Below are positions 37,172-45,821 of a stretch of DNA of 64,000 nucleotides, one piece after another (position 1 is the first letter of the stretch; each line of letters begins with the position of its first letter). The notes under the pieces are model-generated. The model did not search any database. It was not told where the DNA came from and saw nothing but the letters and a program-made list of their open reading frames with translations. Location: the NCBI GenBank assembly GCA_014193115.1, contig BJHQ01000010.1, positions 1-64,000 of the forward strand, given 5' to 3'. Origin of the DNA: Planctomycetota bacterium (GTDB lineage Bacteria > Planctomycetota > UBA11346). The position numbers and the translations under genes are program-made.

Positions 37172-38023
37172 ATGAGCACCTTGCCAGCGCTCGATCTGCC
37201 CTTTGCGCCCTTTGTGCTCAACGCGGGCAGAATCTACGATGGTCGGAACCACACGCGCGCTCAGGGTCTGGCCACAGCCGATCACTACCGCTTATGGACG
37301 GCCATCGAGGGCGGCCTTCATTTCGCTGGGCCGAGCGGCAACCTGGTTGTTCCTGCCGGCGGGAGCGCGTTGTTTCCGCCGCGTTCGGGATGGTCGCTGA
37401 CCTTGTCGGCCTCCAATCGCGCTGCCAGCATCCATTTCGACGTGCTGTGGCGATCACGGCAGCCCGGACCGAACCCACGGGAGAGGACGGCCCAGGTCGA
37501 CGCGAGCCAACCGACACCAGCTGATCTCTGGGGCTGCGACGTGCCAATTCCCCTGCCGAGCGGCCAATGGCAAGACGCCCGACAGATCCAGGAAATCGTC
37601 AACCTGTCCTGGTGGATCTCGCCAATGGATCATCTGCATGCCAACGCCGAAGTGGCGCGCTGGCTGACCAGGCTGATCCGCGACCTCTTGCCAGAAGGAC
37701 CGAAATCGGCCACCGATCCGGTGAGCCAAGCCGAACATTTCGCCATCCGGACGTTGAACCAGGCGACGGTGGCGACCATGGCCAAAGCTGCCGGCCTGCG
37801 CCAATCCACGTTCACCGAGTTGTACCAGCGTGAGCGCGGGCGCAGTCCGAGCGCTTTTCTCACTGAACTTCGCCTCGCCGCCGCCATCCGCCGGATCAGC
37901 GCAGGTGAATGGCCCTTGGGACCGATCGCCCGGGTCATCGGTTGGCACCAGGTCGAGACCCTGCGCCGTCATTTCCGTTCCGAGCTGGGCTGCGAGCCGG
38001 AGAGCTTCCGACCGGGAGCCTGA
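37172..38023 (+). CDS. AraC-family transcriptional regulator (4)
   Basis: A 283-aa regulator with an N-terminal cupin-like sensor (FVLNAGRIYDGRNHTRA, then LVVPAGGSALFPPRSGW). The C-terminal helix-turn-helix motifs are ATMAKAAGLRQSTFTELYQRE and a second in LGPIARVIGWHQVETLRRHF. It diverges from the DUF1592/DUF1552 operon, with about 165-210 bases between them, and is the obvious candidate to regulate it. Confidence 0.9.
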   Translation: MSTLPALDLPFAPFVLNAGRIYDGRNHTRAQGLATADHYRLWTAIEGGLHFAGPSGNLVVPAGGSALFPPRSGWSLTLSASNRAASIHFDVLWRSRQPGPNPRERTAQVDASQPTPADLWGCDVPIPLPSGQWQDARQIQEIVNLSWWISPMDHLHANAEVARWLTRLIRDLLPEGPKSATDPVSQAEHFAIRTLNQATVATMAKAAGLRQSTFTELYQRERGRSPSAFLTELRLAAAIRRISAGEWPLGPIARVIGWHQVETLRRHFRSELGCEPESFRPGA

Positions 38024-38207
38024 TGCCAACCGACTTGGGAATGCTCAGGAGCGTCCAGTAGCGCAACGGACAGCATCGCTCGCGGATTCATGCCGTGCAA
38101 GGAATCCTGCCGGCATGATTGCCAGGTGAACCCAGAGCGCTGATCCTGCAACTATCATGATCCTGACTAATACAGCTGGGGAACCGCCAAAACGGCAAAG
38201 CGCCACG

Positions 38208-38241
38208 TGGTGGAAGGGTGGAGGACTATCCATCCGCACCA
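38208..38241 (+). promoter_or_regulatory. Strong stem-loop in the TonB receptor leader
   Basis: TGGTG (208-212) and GGGTGG (216-221) pair with CCATCC (230-235) and CACCA (237-241) (numbers add 38000), giving 11 base pairs with a small internal loop and an 8-base apical loop. It lies about 80-110 bases before the likely TTG start. A smaller hairpin (CCAGG/CCTGG, 38271-38286) follows. Together they suggest a structured 5' leader; a riboswitch is possible, but I cannot assign a class. Confidence 0.35.
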
Positions 38242-38318
38242 GGTTGGTCGTTTGGTCAGCGGGAACTTTCCCAGGTTTTTCCCTGGCGTATCGGCGGCTT
38301 GGTGGCTCATCTGTCATT

Positions 38319-40394
38319 TTGACGACGATCGCTTCCGCCGCTCCGTTGCGGCTCAGCTGCTGCACCTTGGCAGTTGCCATGGCAATCGCCGCTGAACCGC
38401 AGCCGCCGGCTCCAGCGCCGCAGCCGAAGCCACAACCACAGGAGGCGTCGATCACGGTCGAGGCCAGCGCTGCCGATTCGGTCTATGTTCCACAGCCATA
38501 CCAGGAATCCCAGACGTTCCTGCCCAACGCGCCGCTGCAAAAGCAGATTTCTGTACGTGAGGCGATGGATTTGCCAGGCGTGCTCGGCGATCCGCTGAAG
38601 GCCGTGGCCAGCCTGCCCGGGGTGGTCACCGGCGGGCGGGGCGAGTTCCTGGTCCATGGCTCAAAGGAAGGCGAATCGTCGCCCAACCTCAACCACCTGC
38701 CGGTTGGCTATCTCTTCCATCTCGGCAGCCTGCATTCCGTCCTGTCGCCAGAGGCCATCGACCAGATCGACGTGTATCTCGGCGGCTTCGATACGACCTA
38801 TGGCGATGCGGTTGGCGGCGTGATCGATGTCACCCCACGCTATCCGATCGGCAGTAATTCCGGCTATGTCCACCTTGGGCTGCTCGACAGCTCGCTTGGT
38901 TTCGATGTCGGCCTGGGCGATGGCTGGAACCTGTCGTTCCACGGTCGGCGCAGCTATATCGACCTGCTCATCCCGGTTGACACCTTCAATGGCGGTGGCG
39001 GCGACGACAAGGATCGGATCACCACCTTCCCGAATTACTACGACGCCAACCTGGTCCTGGCGTGGACCAGCGGGCGGCATCAGGTCAGCCTGGAATCCCT
39101 GCTCGCCGAGGACGAGTTCGGCGCCGAATTGCGTGAGAACAAGGTCAAGGATCCCGCCGCCACCGGACCCCTCGAAGCCAAATATGGTTTCAGCAGCACC
39201 GGTCTGCGTTGGAAGTACGATGCCGGCGCCTATCGAGCGATGACGCTGGTCGGTTACCTGTATCAATGGACCGATTTCCGCATCGGGGAACTCAATCTCG
39301 ACCTGACCACCAATACCTGGACTCTTTATCATCTTTCGACCCTGACCGAGGGTCCCCATGAGTTGTCAGCTGGATTTGAAATCCAGTACGTCAATACTCC
39401 GGTGCGCGGAAAGATCTCGAACCCGCCGGAAGACGACGAGGTCGATTTCGATCTGACCTCGGCCCAGGTGTACCAGCTCGACCAGAACATCGACAACACC
39501 AATTACAGCGTCTTTGTCCAGGATACCGTCCGGTTGGACGAGCGGGTTCGCCTGCGCCTGGGCGTGCGCGGTGAGTTCGCCGACTTCGGTGCCTATCGAC
39601 CGGTGGCCATGCCCCGAGGCGCCCTGGTCGTCGATGTGACCAAAACGGATTCCTTGGCCCTGTCCGTCGGCCAATACAGCCAACGTCCCGAGGGCTACAA
39701 ATTCGCCGACCAGCTCGGCAATCCGCGGCTGACCGATGAACGCGCCGACCATTATTCCCTGGCCTGGAACCATCGCGCCTCCGACCTCGGCGAATGGTCC
39801 ATCGAGCCGTTCTACAAGCATCTGTACGATCTGGCGGTGGTCGATCAGACGGCGCGCTACAGCAGTTCGGGGACCGGGAACGCCTATGGCGTCGATGTCG
39901 CCGGCAAGATCCGGGGCACCAGCTGGTACCTGTCCCTGGCCTATGCCTATCAGCAGGCCAAGCGTCAATTGAGTGCGGAAGACCCAGGGAAATACAGTTT
40001 CTATGGCGATGTCACCCACACCGCCCAGCTCGCTGGCAGTTGGCAGTTCGCCACCCAGTGGTCGGCTTCGTTCCTGGCCAAGTACGCCACCGGCCAGCCA
40101 TTCACCCCGATCGTCGGCACCTACACCTATACCGATACCAACGGCACAACCCGGCTGCGGCCGGTCTATGGCAAGCCCTACAGCGATCGATTCCCCGATT
40201 ATTTCCAGCTGAATCTTCGTGCTGCCTACACCACCACGATCTCCGGATCCCCGTTGGAACTGGCGTTGGAGGTCATTAACGCCACCAACCACAAGAATGT
40301 CCAGGGCATCGAATACGACGACCAATACAAGAAAAAAGGCGAATCCACCGGACTGCCGCTGCTCGCCTCGCTCAACGCCACGCTGCGCTTCTGA
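38319..40394 (+). CDS. TonB-dependent outer-membrane receptor
   Basis: A roughly 691-aa outer-membrane receptor. A signal peptide (SCCTLAVAMAIAAEP) is followed by a Pro-rich linker (PPAPAPQPKPQPQE) and a plug domain: DPLKAVASLPGVVTGGRGEFLVHGS, then LSPEAIDQIDVYLGGFDTTYGDAVGGVIDV. The rest is a beta-barrel with alternating polar and aromatic strands, ending in LLASLNATLRF, with a terminal Phe as expected for outer-membrane proteins. The frame is open from an ATG at 38157, but those 54 codons look non-coding and overlap a structured region. The TTG at 38319 (start of TTIASAAPLRLSCC) gives a proper signal peptide. The ligand is unknown. Confidence 0.88.
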   Translation: MTTIASAAPLRLSCCTLAVAMAIAAEPQPPAPAPQPKPQPQEASITVEASAADSVYVPQPYQESQTFLPNAPLQKQISVREAMDLPGVLGDPLKAVASLPGVVTGGRGEFLVHGSKEGESSPNLNHLPVGYLFHLGSLHSVLSPEAIDQIDVYLGGFDTTYGDAVGGVIDVTPRYPIGSNSGYVHLGLLDSSLGFDVGLGDGWNLSFHGRRSYIDLLIPVDTFNGGGGDDKDRITTFPNYYDANLVLAWTSGRHQVSLESLLAEDEFGAELRENKVKDPAATGPLEAKYGFSSTGLRWKYDAGAYRAMTLVGYLYQWTDFRIGELNLDLTTNTWTLYHLSTLTEGPHELSAGFEIQYVNTPVRGKISNPPEDDEVDFDLTSAQVYQLDQNIDNTNYSVFVQDTVRLDERVRLRLGVRGEFADFGAYRPVAMPRGALVVDVTKTDSLALSVGQYSQRPEGYKFADQLGNPRLTDERADHYSLAWNHRASDLGEWSIEPFYKHLYDLAVVDQTARYSSSGTGNAYGVDVAGKIRGTSWYLSLAYAYQQAKRQLSAEDPGKYSFYGDVTHTAQLAGSWQFATQWSASFLAKYATGQPFTPIVGTYTYTDTNGTTRLRPVYGKPYSDRFPDYFQLNLRAAYTTTISGSPLELALEVINATNHKNVQGIEYDDQYKKKGESTGLPLLASLNATLRF

Positions 40395-40441
40395 GCACGC
40401 CGACCAGCCCGCCGCCGGGCACCACTCGCCCGGCTGACGCC

Positions 40442-41203
40442 ATGCCTACACTGCCCGACGTGACCAGCATGGCTCCTGACCGCGACCTCACTCCCGCCAT
40501 CCTCGCCCGGCTGGCCAGGCTCCAGCACGCCGGCGAATGGACCGACGGTGAAGCCCAGTCTGCGGCCGGTGCAGGCGGGCAAGCCGTGCGCACCAACCAC
40601 GGCGCGGCTACCGCCCCCGATCACATCGAATTGGTGCTGGCGGTGGATGCCGCTGGGATCATCCGCGGCGGCCGGTTCCGGTGCCAGGCCAGCGGCGGAC
40701 TGCTGGCGATCTATGACGCGATGGTGGAGCTCGCCATCGGCCGGGCCTTGGTCGACACCGTGACCATCACCCCGCGGCAGGTCGAAAACCACCTGCGCGG
40801 CGATCGCCCTGAGCCGGCCTTCCAGCTCGGCGACGATGCCGATCAGCCGTATTATGTGCTGCGCAAAGCCGCGGAGCGTCTGCACACGCCGGCCGTGCCC
40901 GCCGCCACCGGAACCGCTGCGCTGCCATGGATCGCCTGCGGTCTGTTCGAAAAGGTCCGACGGATCGAAGGCGTGCTCGATTCCATGGTCCGTCCGGCAT
41001 TGGCCTCGGACGGCGGCGGACTCGACCTGGTCGACCTGAAGGGCGACGAGCTGTGGGTGCAGTACCACGGCGCCTGCGGCTCGTGCTCGTCGTCGATTGG
41101 TGGAACCCTGCAATTCATCCAGGATTCCTTGAACAACCACCTCGGCACCGCCTTGGCGGTCAAGGTGTCGTCGGTCGATGAAACGGCGCCGTCTCTGATC
41201 TGA
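40442..41203 (+). CDS. NifU-like Fe-S scaffold protein
   Basis: A 253-aa protein. The C-terminal 80 residues are a NifU (Nfu) domain: VRRIEGVLDSMVRPALASDGGGLDLVDL, then the CxxC of ACGSCSSS that binds a 4Fe-4S cluster. The N-terminal part resembles an IscU/NifU-N domain (NHGAATAPDHIELVLAVD, GIIRGGRFRCQASGGLLAIY) but keeps only one of its usual three Cys, so this half has probably lost scaffold function. Family role is cluster assembly and delivery in the cytoplasm. It follows the TonB receptor after 47 bases. Confidence 0.85.
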   Translation: MPTLPDVTSMAPDRDLTPAILARLARLQHAGEWTDGEAQSAAGAGGQAVRTNHGAATAPDHIELVLAVDAAGIIRGGRFRCQASGGLLAIYDAMVELAIGRALVDTVTITPRQVENHLRGDRPEPAFQLGDDADQPYYVLRKAAERLHTPAVPAATGTAALPWIACGLFEKVRRIEGVLDSMVRPALASDGGGLDLVDLKGDELWVQYHGACGSCSSSIGGTLQFIQDSLNNHLGTALAVKVSSVDETAPSLI

Positions 41204-41238
41204 GGCAGCCGGACACCAGGCGGCAGTACGGAGTGTGC

Positions 41239-41580
41239 CCCGGAGCGCCGCACTCTGTGCGGCAGGTGAATCTCACTCGTTGCGGCCGATGACATGGCTG
41301 GCCCGGAGCGCCGCACTCCGTGCGGCAGGTGAATCTCACTCGTTGCGGCCGGTGGCATGGCTGGCCCGGAGCGCCGCACTCTGTGCGGCAGGTGAATGCA
41401 CTCGTTGCGGCCGATGACATGGCTGGCCCGGAGCGCCGCACCCTGTGCGGCAAGTGAATCTCACGCGTTGCGGCCGATGAATGCACTCGTCGCTGCCGGC
41501 CGCACGGAGTGCGGCGCTCCGTGTAGGGTAGACGATGAATGCACTCGTCGCTGCCAGCCGCACGGAGTGCGGCTCCGTGT
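41239..41580. repeat. REP-like array: four 63-bp direct units and two inverted 58-bp units
   Basis: Four direct units start at 41239, 41302, 41365 and 41427. Each opens with CCCGGAGCGCCGCACTCYGTGCGGC and continues with a conserved 38-base spacer (GAATCTCACTCGTTGCGGCC). Two further units on the opposite strand start near 41476 and 41534 and carry the complementary core. The core folds into a 7-bp stem. The array fills the 387 bases between the convergent nifU-like and pckG genes, where REP-type elements are usually found. Transposase-encoding relatives of REP (RAYT) were not seen in the window. Confidence 0.8.
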
Positions 41581-41590
41581 TAAGCAGTCC

Positions 41591-43414
41591 TTACAAACCC
41601 AGCCGTGAACGCAGCAGCTCGCGTTCGAAATAGAGCTCCTTCGGCATGCGTTCGCCGATACGATCGAACAGTTCTTTTTGCAGGTCCAGCTCCCGGGTCC
41701 ATTCGACCGGATCGATGGCCTGGGCTTCGGCCAGGCGATCTCGGCTGTAGCTGTTTTGACCTGGCCCGGTGAGTCCGCGCAGGTCGAGGGATTCCAGCGG
41801 CGGCATCCAGCCCAAGGCGGTCTCGTCGGCCTCGGCGTGGCCATGGCAACGGTTCACGATCCATTCCAGGACCCGCATGTTCTCGCCGAACCCCGGCCAC
41901 AGGAACTTGTTGGCTTTATCGCGGCGGAACCAATTGACGTGGAAGAATCGCGGCGGGTGCGCGAGTTTTTTGCCGATCGACAGCCAGTGGGCGAAATAAT
42001 CGCCCATGTGATAGCCGCAGAACGGCAGCATCGCCATCGGATCGCGGCGGACCTGGCCGGTGGCGCCAACGGCGGCGGCGGTGGTCTCGCTGCCCATGGT
42101 CGCGCCCAGGTAAACGCCGTGGGACCAGTTGAATGCCTGCATCACCAGCGGGAAGGTCGTCGCCCGTCGCCCTCCGAAAATGATCGCGCTGATCGGGACG
42201 CCGCGGGGGTCGTTGACCTCCGGCGCCAGGGCCGGGTTGTTGATCATCGGCGCTGCAAAACGGCTGTTGGGTTGGGCGGCCTTGGACTCGCTGCGCAGGT
42301 TCCATTCATGGCCCAGCCAGTCGTGCAGATCGACCGGCGGCTCAGCGGTTTTACCTTCCCACCACACGTCGAGATCGGCGGTCAGGGCGACATTGGTATA
42401 GATGGTATCGTGGCTGATCGTCGCCAAAGCATTGGGATTCGACGTGGCATTGGTGCCTGGGGCGACGCCGAAGTAGCCGTTTTCCGGATTCATCGCGTAC
42501 AGCCGGCCGTCTTCGCCCGGCCACAGCCAGGCGATGTCGTCGCCGACCGTGGTGATCTTCCAGCCGGCGTAGCGCTCAGGCGGAATGAGCATCGCAAAGT
42601 TGGTCTTTCCGCAGGCGCTGGGGAAGGCCGCCGCGACAAAGGTGACCTCGCCGGTCGGGCTTTCGACCTTCATGATCAGCATGTGCTCGGCCAACCAGCC
42701 TTCCTGGCGGCCGAGCCAGCTGCCCAGGCGCAGGGCCAGGCATTTCTTGCCGAGCAGCACATTGCCACCGTAATTGCTGTTGACCGAGATGATCTCATTG
42801 CGCTGGGGAAAATGCGCGATCCAGCGTTTTTCCGGATCAATCGTGCCCATCCCGTGCAGGCCTTTATTGAAGGTGCCGGTCTCGCCCAGCTCGCGCCATG
42901 CCACCGCGCCCATCCGGGTCATGACCCGCATCGACAGCGCGACATAGACCGAGTCGGTCAGCTCGATTCCGATCTTGGTCTTCGGGCAGCCTGGCGGACC
43001 CATCAGGTAGGGCACCACGTACATCGTCCGCCCGGCCATGCTGCCCTTGAAGATCCCGTGGAGCTTTGCGGTGGTCTCGTCCGGGTCGGCCCAGTTGTTG
43101 GTCGGGCCGGCCTCGTCCTTGGTCGCGGTGCAGATCAGAGTGCGGTCTTCGACCCGAGCCACATCGCTGGGATGGCTGCGGTGGTAATAGCAGCCAGGCA
43201 GCTTGTCCTGGTTGAGGCGGAGCAGCACGCCATCGGCGATTGCCCGTTCAGTCAAGCGGACTTTCTCGGTGGCTGAGCCGTCGCACCAGTGGATGCGCTC
43301 GGGGCCGCAGAGCGCGGCCATCTCGGCGACCCAGGACAGCACCCCGGGATGGCGGGTCGGTGTCGCCGCTGCGGGGATCGCAGGCGTCGTGGATGCTGAG
43401 GTTCCGGTATGCAT
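41591..43414 (-). CDS. pckG: Phosphoenolpyruvate carboxykinase (GTP)
   Basis: A 607-aa GTP-type PEPCK, the normal length. Key segments are DGSATEKVRLTE (substrate side), the P-loop AAFPSACGKTNFAM with its reactive Cys, the kinase-2 motif GDDIAWLWPGEDG, GVAPGTNATSNPNAL, and FGGRRATTFPLVMQAFNW. It converts oxaloacetate and GTP to phosphoenolpyruvate, linking the TCA cycle to gluconeogenesis. The ATG at 43414 is chosen over the frame start at 43456. The REP-like array starts right after its stop. A ketosynthase gene diverges from it. Confidence 0.96.
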   Translation of the reverse strand: MHTGTSASTTPAIPAAATPTRHPGVLSWVAEMAALCGPERIHWCDGSATEKVRLTERAIADGVLLRLNQDKLPGCYYHRSHPSDVARVEDRTLICTATKDEAGPTNNWADPDETTAKLHGIFKGSMAGRTMYVVPYLMGPPGCPKTKIGIELTDSVYVALSMRVMTRMGAVAWRELGETGTFNKGLHGMGTIDPEKRWIAHFPQRNEIISVNSNYGGNVLLGKKCLALRLGSWLGRQEGWLAEHMLIMKVESPTGEVTFVAAAFPSACGKTNFAMLIPPERYAGWKITTVGDDIAWLWPGEDGRLYAMNPENGYFGVAPGTNATSNPNALATISHDTIYTNVALTADLDVWWEGKTAEPPVDLHDWLGHEWNLRSESKAAQPNSRFAAPMINNPALAPEVNDPRGVPISAIIFGGRRATTFPLVMQAFNWSHGVYLGATMGSETTAAAVGATGQVRRDPMAMLPFCGYHMGDYFAHWLSIGKKLAHPPRFFHVNWFRRDKANKFLWPGFGENMRVLEWIVNRCHGHAEADETALGWMPPLESLDLRGLTGPGQNSYSRDRLAEAQAIDPVEWTRELDLQKELFDRIGERMPKELYFERELLRSRLGL

Positions 43415-43647
43415 GGTCGGCTCCGATGCGCCGGTGCCTGCCGGCGACAGCGGCATTGTGCGTTGCTGGCTTCAGCCGGGCAATCCCGCTGGGGTCGTTT
43501 CCGGTCGTGGCTCGGCTGATGCATGCCTGGCCATGATTTTCCTGGAACCTGGCGCCCGTGCCTGCGTGTGCGGAACAGTCGACGAGGTCCACGGATCACC
43601 TGATTCCGGCTTGAGAGGCCCAGCTCGCCCAAGACGATCCCGCCCCC

Positions 43648-44814
43648 ATGCCTGCCAGTCCCCCCTTGGCCATCACCGGGATCGGCTGCCTTGCAGCACC
43701 CGGCGGCGACGTGGCGGCGATCCGCGCGGCGTTGGCCCAGGGCGGCGACGGCTTGCGCCTGCATCCGGGCTGCGGCATCCCGGTCGCCGAGACGGCTCCG
43801 ACCGCGCGCTTTACCGGCCACCTCCCGCCGGTTCCGGGACGTACTGCCGCCCTGGCCGTGGCCGCTGCCCGCGAAGCCCTGCGCGATGCCGGCGCCAGCG
43901 ACCTGGCCGAGATCGGGGTCGTGGTCGGCACCTGCACCGCCGGCATGCCCGAAAGCGAGGCGGATTTCTTCCATCTTGGTCGCGAGGTCGATCCGCCAGC
44001 CTATCGGCGGCAGCAGGCCCATCGGGTGACCCAGGCGGTGGCCCGGATCACCCGCTGCGCTGGTCCGCAATCGACCCACAGCGTGGCCTGCGCCAGCGCC
44101 GCTGCGGCAGTGGTCGAAGCCATGGAATGGCTGCGCCAAGGGATCGTCGAACAGGTCGTGGTGGTCGGCGCGGACGCTCTCTGCCGGGTGACCACCGCCG
44201 GTTTCACCAGCCTGCAGCTGGTCGATCCCCAGGGCTGCCGGCCGCTGCTCGCCGAGCGCGGCGGGATGAGCCTGGGCGAAGGCGCTGGCGCCATGGTGTT
44301 GGAAACCGTCGCCCATGCCCGCCGTCGCGGCGCACGGGTGCGGGCAAGTCTGCTCGGCTGGGGACTGCGCGCCGATGGATACCACCTGACCGCGCCGGAT
44401 CCCGCCGGGACCCAGCTTGACGGGGCCATCGGAGATGCCCTGGCCGATGGCGGGATCGGCAACGGCCAAGTCGGCTTCGTCTGCGCCCACGGCACCGGCA
44501 CCCGCGACAATGACGCCTGCGAAACCGCAGCCTTGTCGAGGCGATTCGGCGCGGTGCCGACGGCATCATGGAAACGCAACTTCGGCCACACCATGGGCGC
44601 CTGCGCCCTGATCGAGGCGGTGGGCTGCGTGCTGGCGCTGGAATCGCAGCGGCTGTGGGCCAGCGCCGGGGCCAGCGAAGGCACGCCCCTGCCCGGCATC
44701 GAAGTCGTCCGTTCCACCCGAGCCGGCCGCTTGGATACCGTATTGTCGACCACCTTGGCATTCGGCGGCACCGACGCCGCGCTGCTCTTCGGCCGAGCGG
44801 AACGCGCCCGATGA
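43648..44814 (+). CDS. Beta-ketoacyl-ACP synthase (KAS II-like)
   Basis: A 388-aa ketosynthase with the full catalytic set: Cys148 in SVACASAAAA, His281 in AHGTGTRDND, Lys309 and His314 in KRNFGHTMGA. It condenses acyl chains with malonyl-ACP in the cytoplasm. The sequence resembles KAS II or the ketosynthases of aryl polyene and related clusters. The following ketosynthase-like gene overlaps it by 4 bases through a 21-codon frame. No ACP, dehydratase, ketoreductase or thioesterase gene lies close by, so the pair is an orphan; other parts may be elsewhere. Confidence 0.92.
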   Translation: MPASPPLAITGIGCLAAPGGDVAAIRAALAQGGDGLRLHPGCGIPVAETAPTARFTGHLPPVPGRTAALAVAAAREALRDAGASDLAEIGVVVGTCTAGMPESEADFFHLGREVDPPAYRRQQAHRVTQAVARITRCAGPQSTHSVACASAAAAVVEAMEWLRQGIVEQVVVVGADALCRVTTAGFTSLQLVDPQGCRPLLAERGGMSLGEGAGAMVLETVAHARRRGARVRASLLGWGLRADGYHLTAPDPAGTQLDGAIGDALADGGIGNGQVGFVCAHGTGTRDNDACETAALSRRFGAVPTASWKRNFGHTMGACALIEAVGCVLALESQRLWASAGASEGTPLPGIEVVRSTRAGRLDTVLSTTLAFGGTDAALLFGRAERAR

Positions 44815-44876
44815 CCTTGGATCCACGCGCAATTTTTCTCAGTTCAGCGGCATTACACGGGTTCGTTGCATGCTGA
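44811..44876 (+). CDS. 21-aa overlapping reading frame between two ketosynthase genes
   Basis: ATG at 44811 overlaps the ketosynthase stop (ATGA) and the frame ends at TGA (44874-44876), which overlaps the next start (ATGCTGA). The peptide MTLDPRAIFLSSAALHGFVAC reads like the first beta-strand of a ketosynthase-fold protein. It may be a translational coupler, or the true N-terminus of the next gene separated by a frameshift (sequencing error or real). Confidence 0.3.
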   Translation: MTLDPRAIFLSSAALHGFVAC

Positions 44877-45679
44877 TCGCCGGCCATGCCGCAATCGTCG
44901 CGGGCGAGGACGAGGCCACGCCAGACTGGGTTCCGGCCGGAGCGAAACGGCGGATGGATCCGATCCAGCGGCTGGCCTGCGCCGTGGTCGATCGCCTGGG
45001 CGACAGGCATCTTGGGCCAGGTTGGCGTGCTGCGCTTCCCGCTGCCACGGCGCTGATCTCAGCCAACAGCTTTGGCAGCGTCGAGACCACCTTGCGCTTC
45101 GCCGAGTCGGTGGCTGCCTATGGCGACCGGGGCGGCAGCCCGACCCCGTTCACCACCTCGGTCCACAACAGCGCGGCCGCCGCCTTGGGTGAATTGCTCA
45201 ACATCCACGGCCCATGCACCACGCTCAGCCAGGGCGGAACCGGAACCCTGGCTGCTTTACGCCTGGCCGATCTGTGGCTGGCGGCGGGCCGCGCCCCGGC
45301 GGCTCTGGTCGTGGTCGGCGACCACCTGCACGGCTGGGGGCGCCGGGTGGTGACCAATCTCAGCGCCAGCCCGTGGCCGGTGAGCCACGGACTGGCGGCG
45401 ATGTGGTGCCTGCCCGATGGCTCGGGACACGGGCGTCAGTTCCGCCTCGGTCGCCATCCTGCGAACCGGACGCTCGACGGCGGGGCCCTGGAGGCTGACG
45501 ACGAAGTGGAATTGGCGCACCGGGCAGCGGGGACCGAGCGGCAGCGCGCGCCGGATTTGTTGGGAGCCTGGTGGCCGTGCTGCCTGGCCGCAGTCATCCC
45601 GTTCAGCGAGCCGCAGCCCCTGCAACTGCGCGAATGCGAAGCCGGCACCGTGGTCGAAGGCTGGCTCGCGACGGGTTGA
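44870..45679 (+). CDS. Ketosynthase-like protein lacking the catalytic Cys (PF13723-like)
   Basis: A 269-aa protein with the half-thiolase fold of the beta-ketoacyl synthase N-terminal family (PF13723) that occurs with aryl polyene and related ketosynthases. Typical segments are AGAKRRMDPIQRLACAVVD, SANSFGSVETTLRF and PTPFTTSVHNSAAAALGE. At the usual nucleophile position it has TLSQGGTG with no Cys, so it is not a condensing enzyme and probably acts as a chain-length or partner subunit of the preceding ketosynthase. A 45-bp piece of its gene (coding TLAALRLADLWLAAG) is repeated at 46366-46410. Confidence 0.8.
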   Translation: MLIAGHAAIVAGEDEATPDWVPAGAKRRMDPIQRLACAVVDRLGDRHLGPGWRAALPAATALISANSFGSVETTLRFAESVAAYGDRGGSPTPFTTSVHNSAAAALGELLNIHGPCTTLSQGGTGTLAALRLADLWLAAGRAPAALVVVGDHLHGWGRRVVTNLSASPWPVSHGLAAMWCLPDGSGHGRQFRLGRHPANRTLDGGALEADDEVELAHRAAGTERQRAPDLLGAWWPCCLAAVIPFSEPQPLQLRECEAGTVVEGWLATG

Positions 45680-45821
45680 ACCAGGACGTGGGCAAGCTGT
45701 TGCCCGAGCATCCGGCCTCAGGTTGGCCTGGATCAGGATTCACGGACAGCAGAGCTGGTGGAACCTTGCTCCATGCGGAACTACTCTAACGACGGTGACC
45801 CAGCCGGGTACCTGAAACACC

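Noticed and set aside
38157..38318. N-terminal extension of the TonB receptor from the ATG at 38157
   Set aside because: The 54 residues are Gly/Trp/Arg-rich, unlike a signal peptide, and fall on a region able to form strong stems; kept only as an alternative start.
38024..38318. Cobalamin riboswitch before the TonB receptor
   Set aside because: The conserved B12-box-type segment is not found in this stretch.
41235..41417. Short repetitive peptide frames in the 41-kb array
   Set aside because: They are only translations of the REP-like units and change frame between units.
41239..41580. CRISPR array
   Set aside because: The spacer between cores is itself repeated, unit orientation flips inside the array, and no cas genes are present.
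41678..43276. 532-aa plus-strand open frame
   Set aside because: Antisense of pckG, which has all catalytic motifs.
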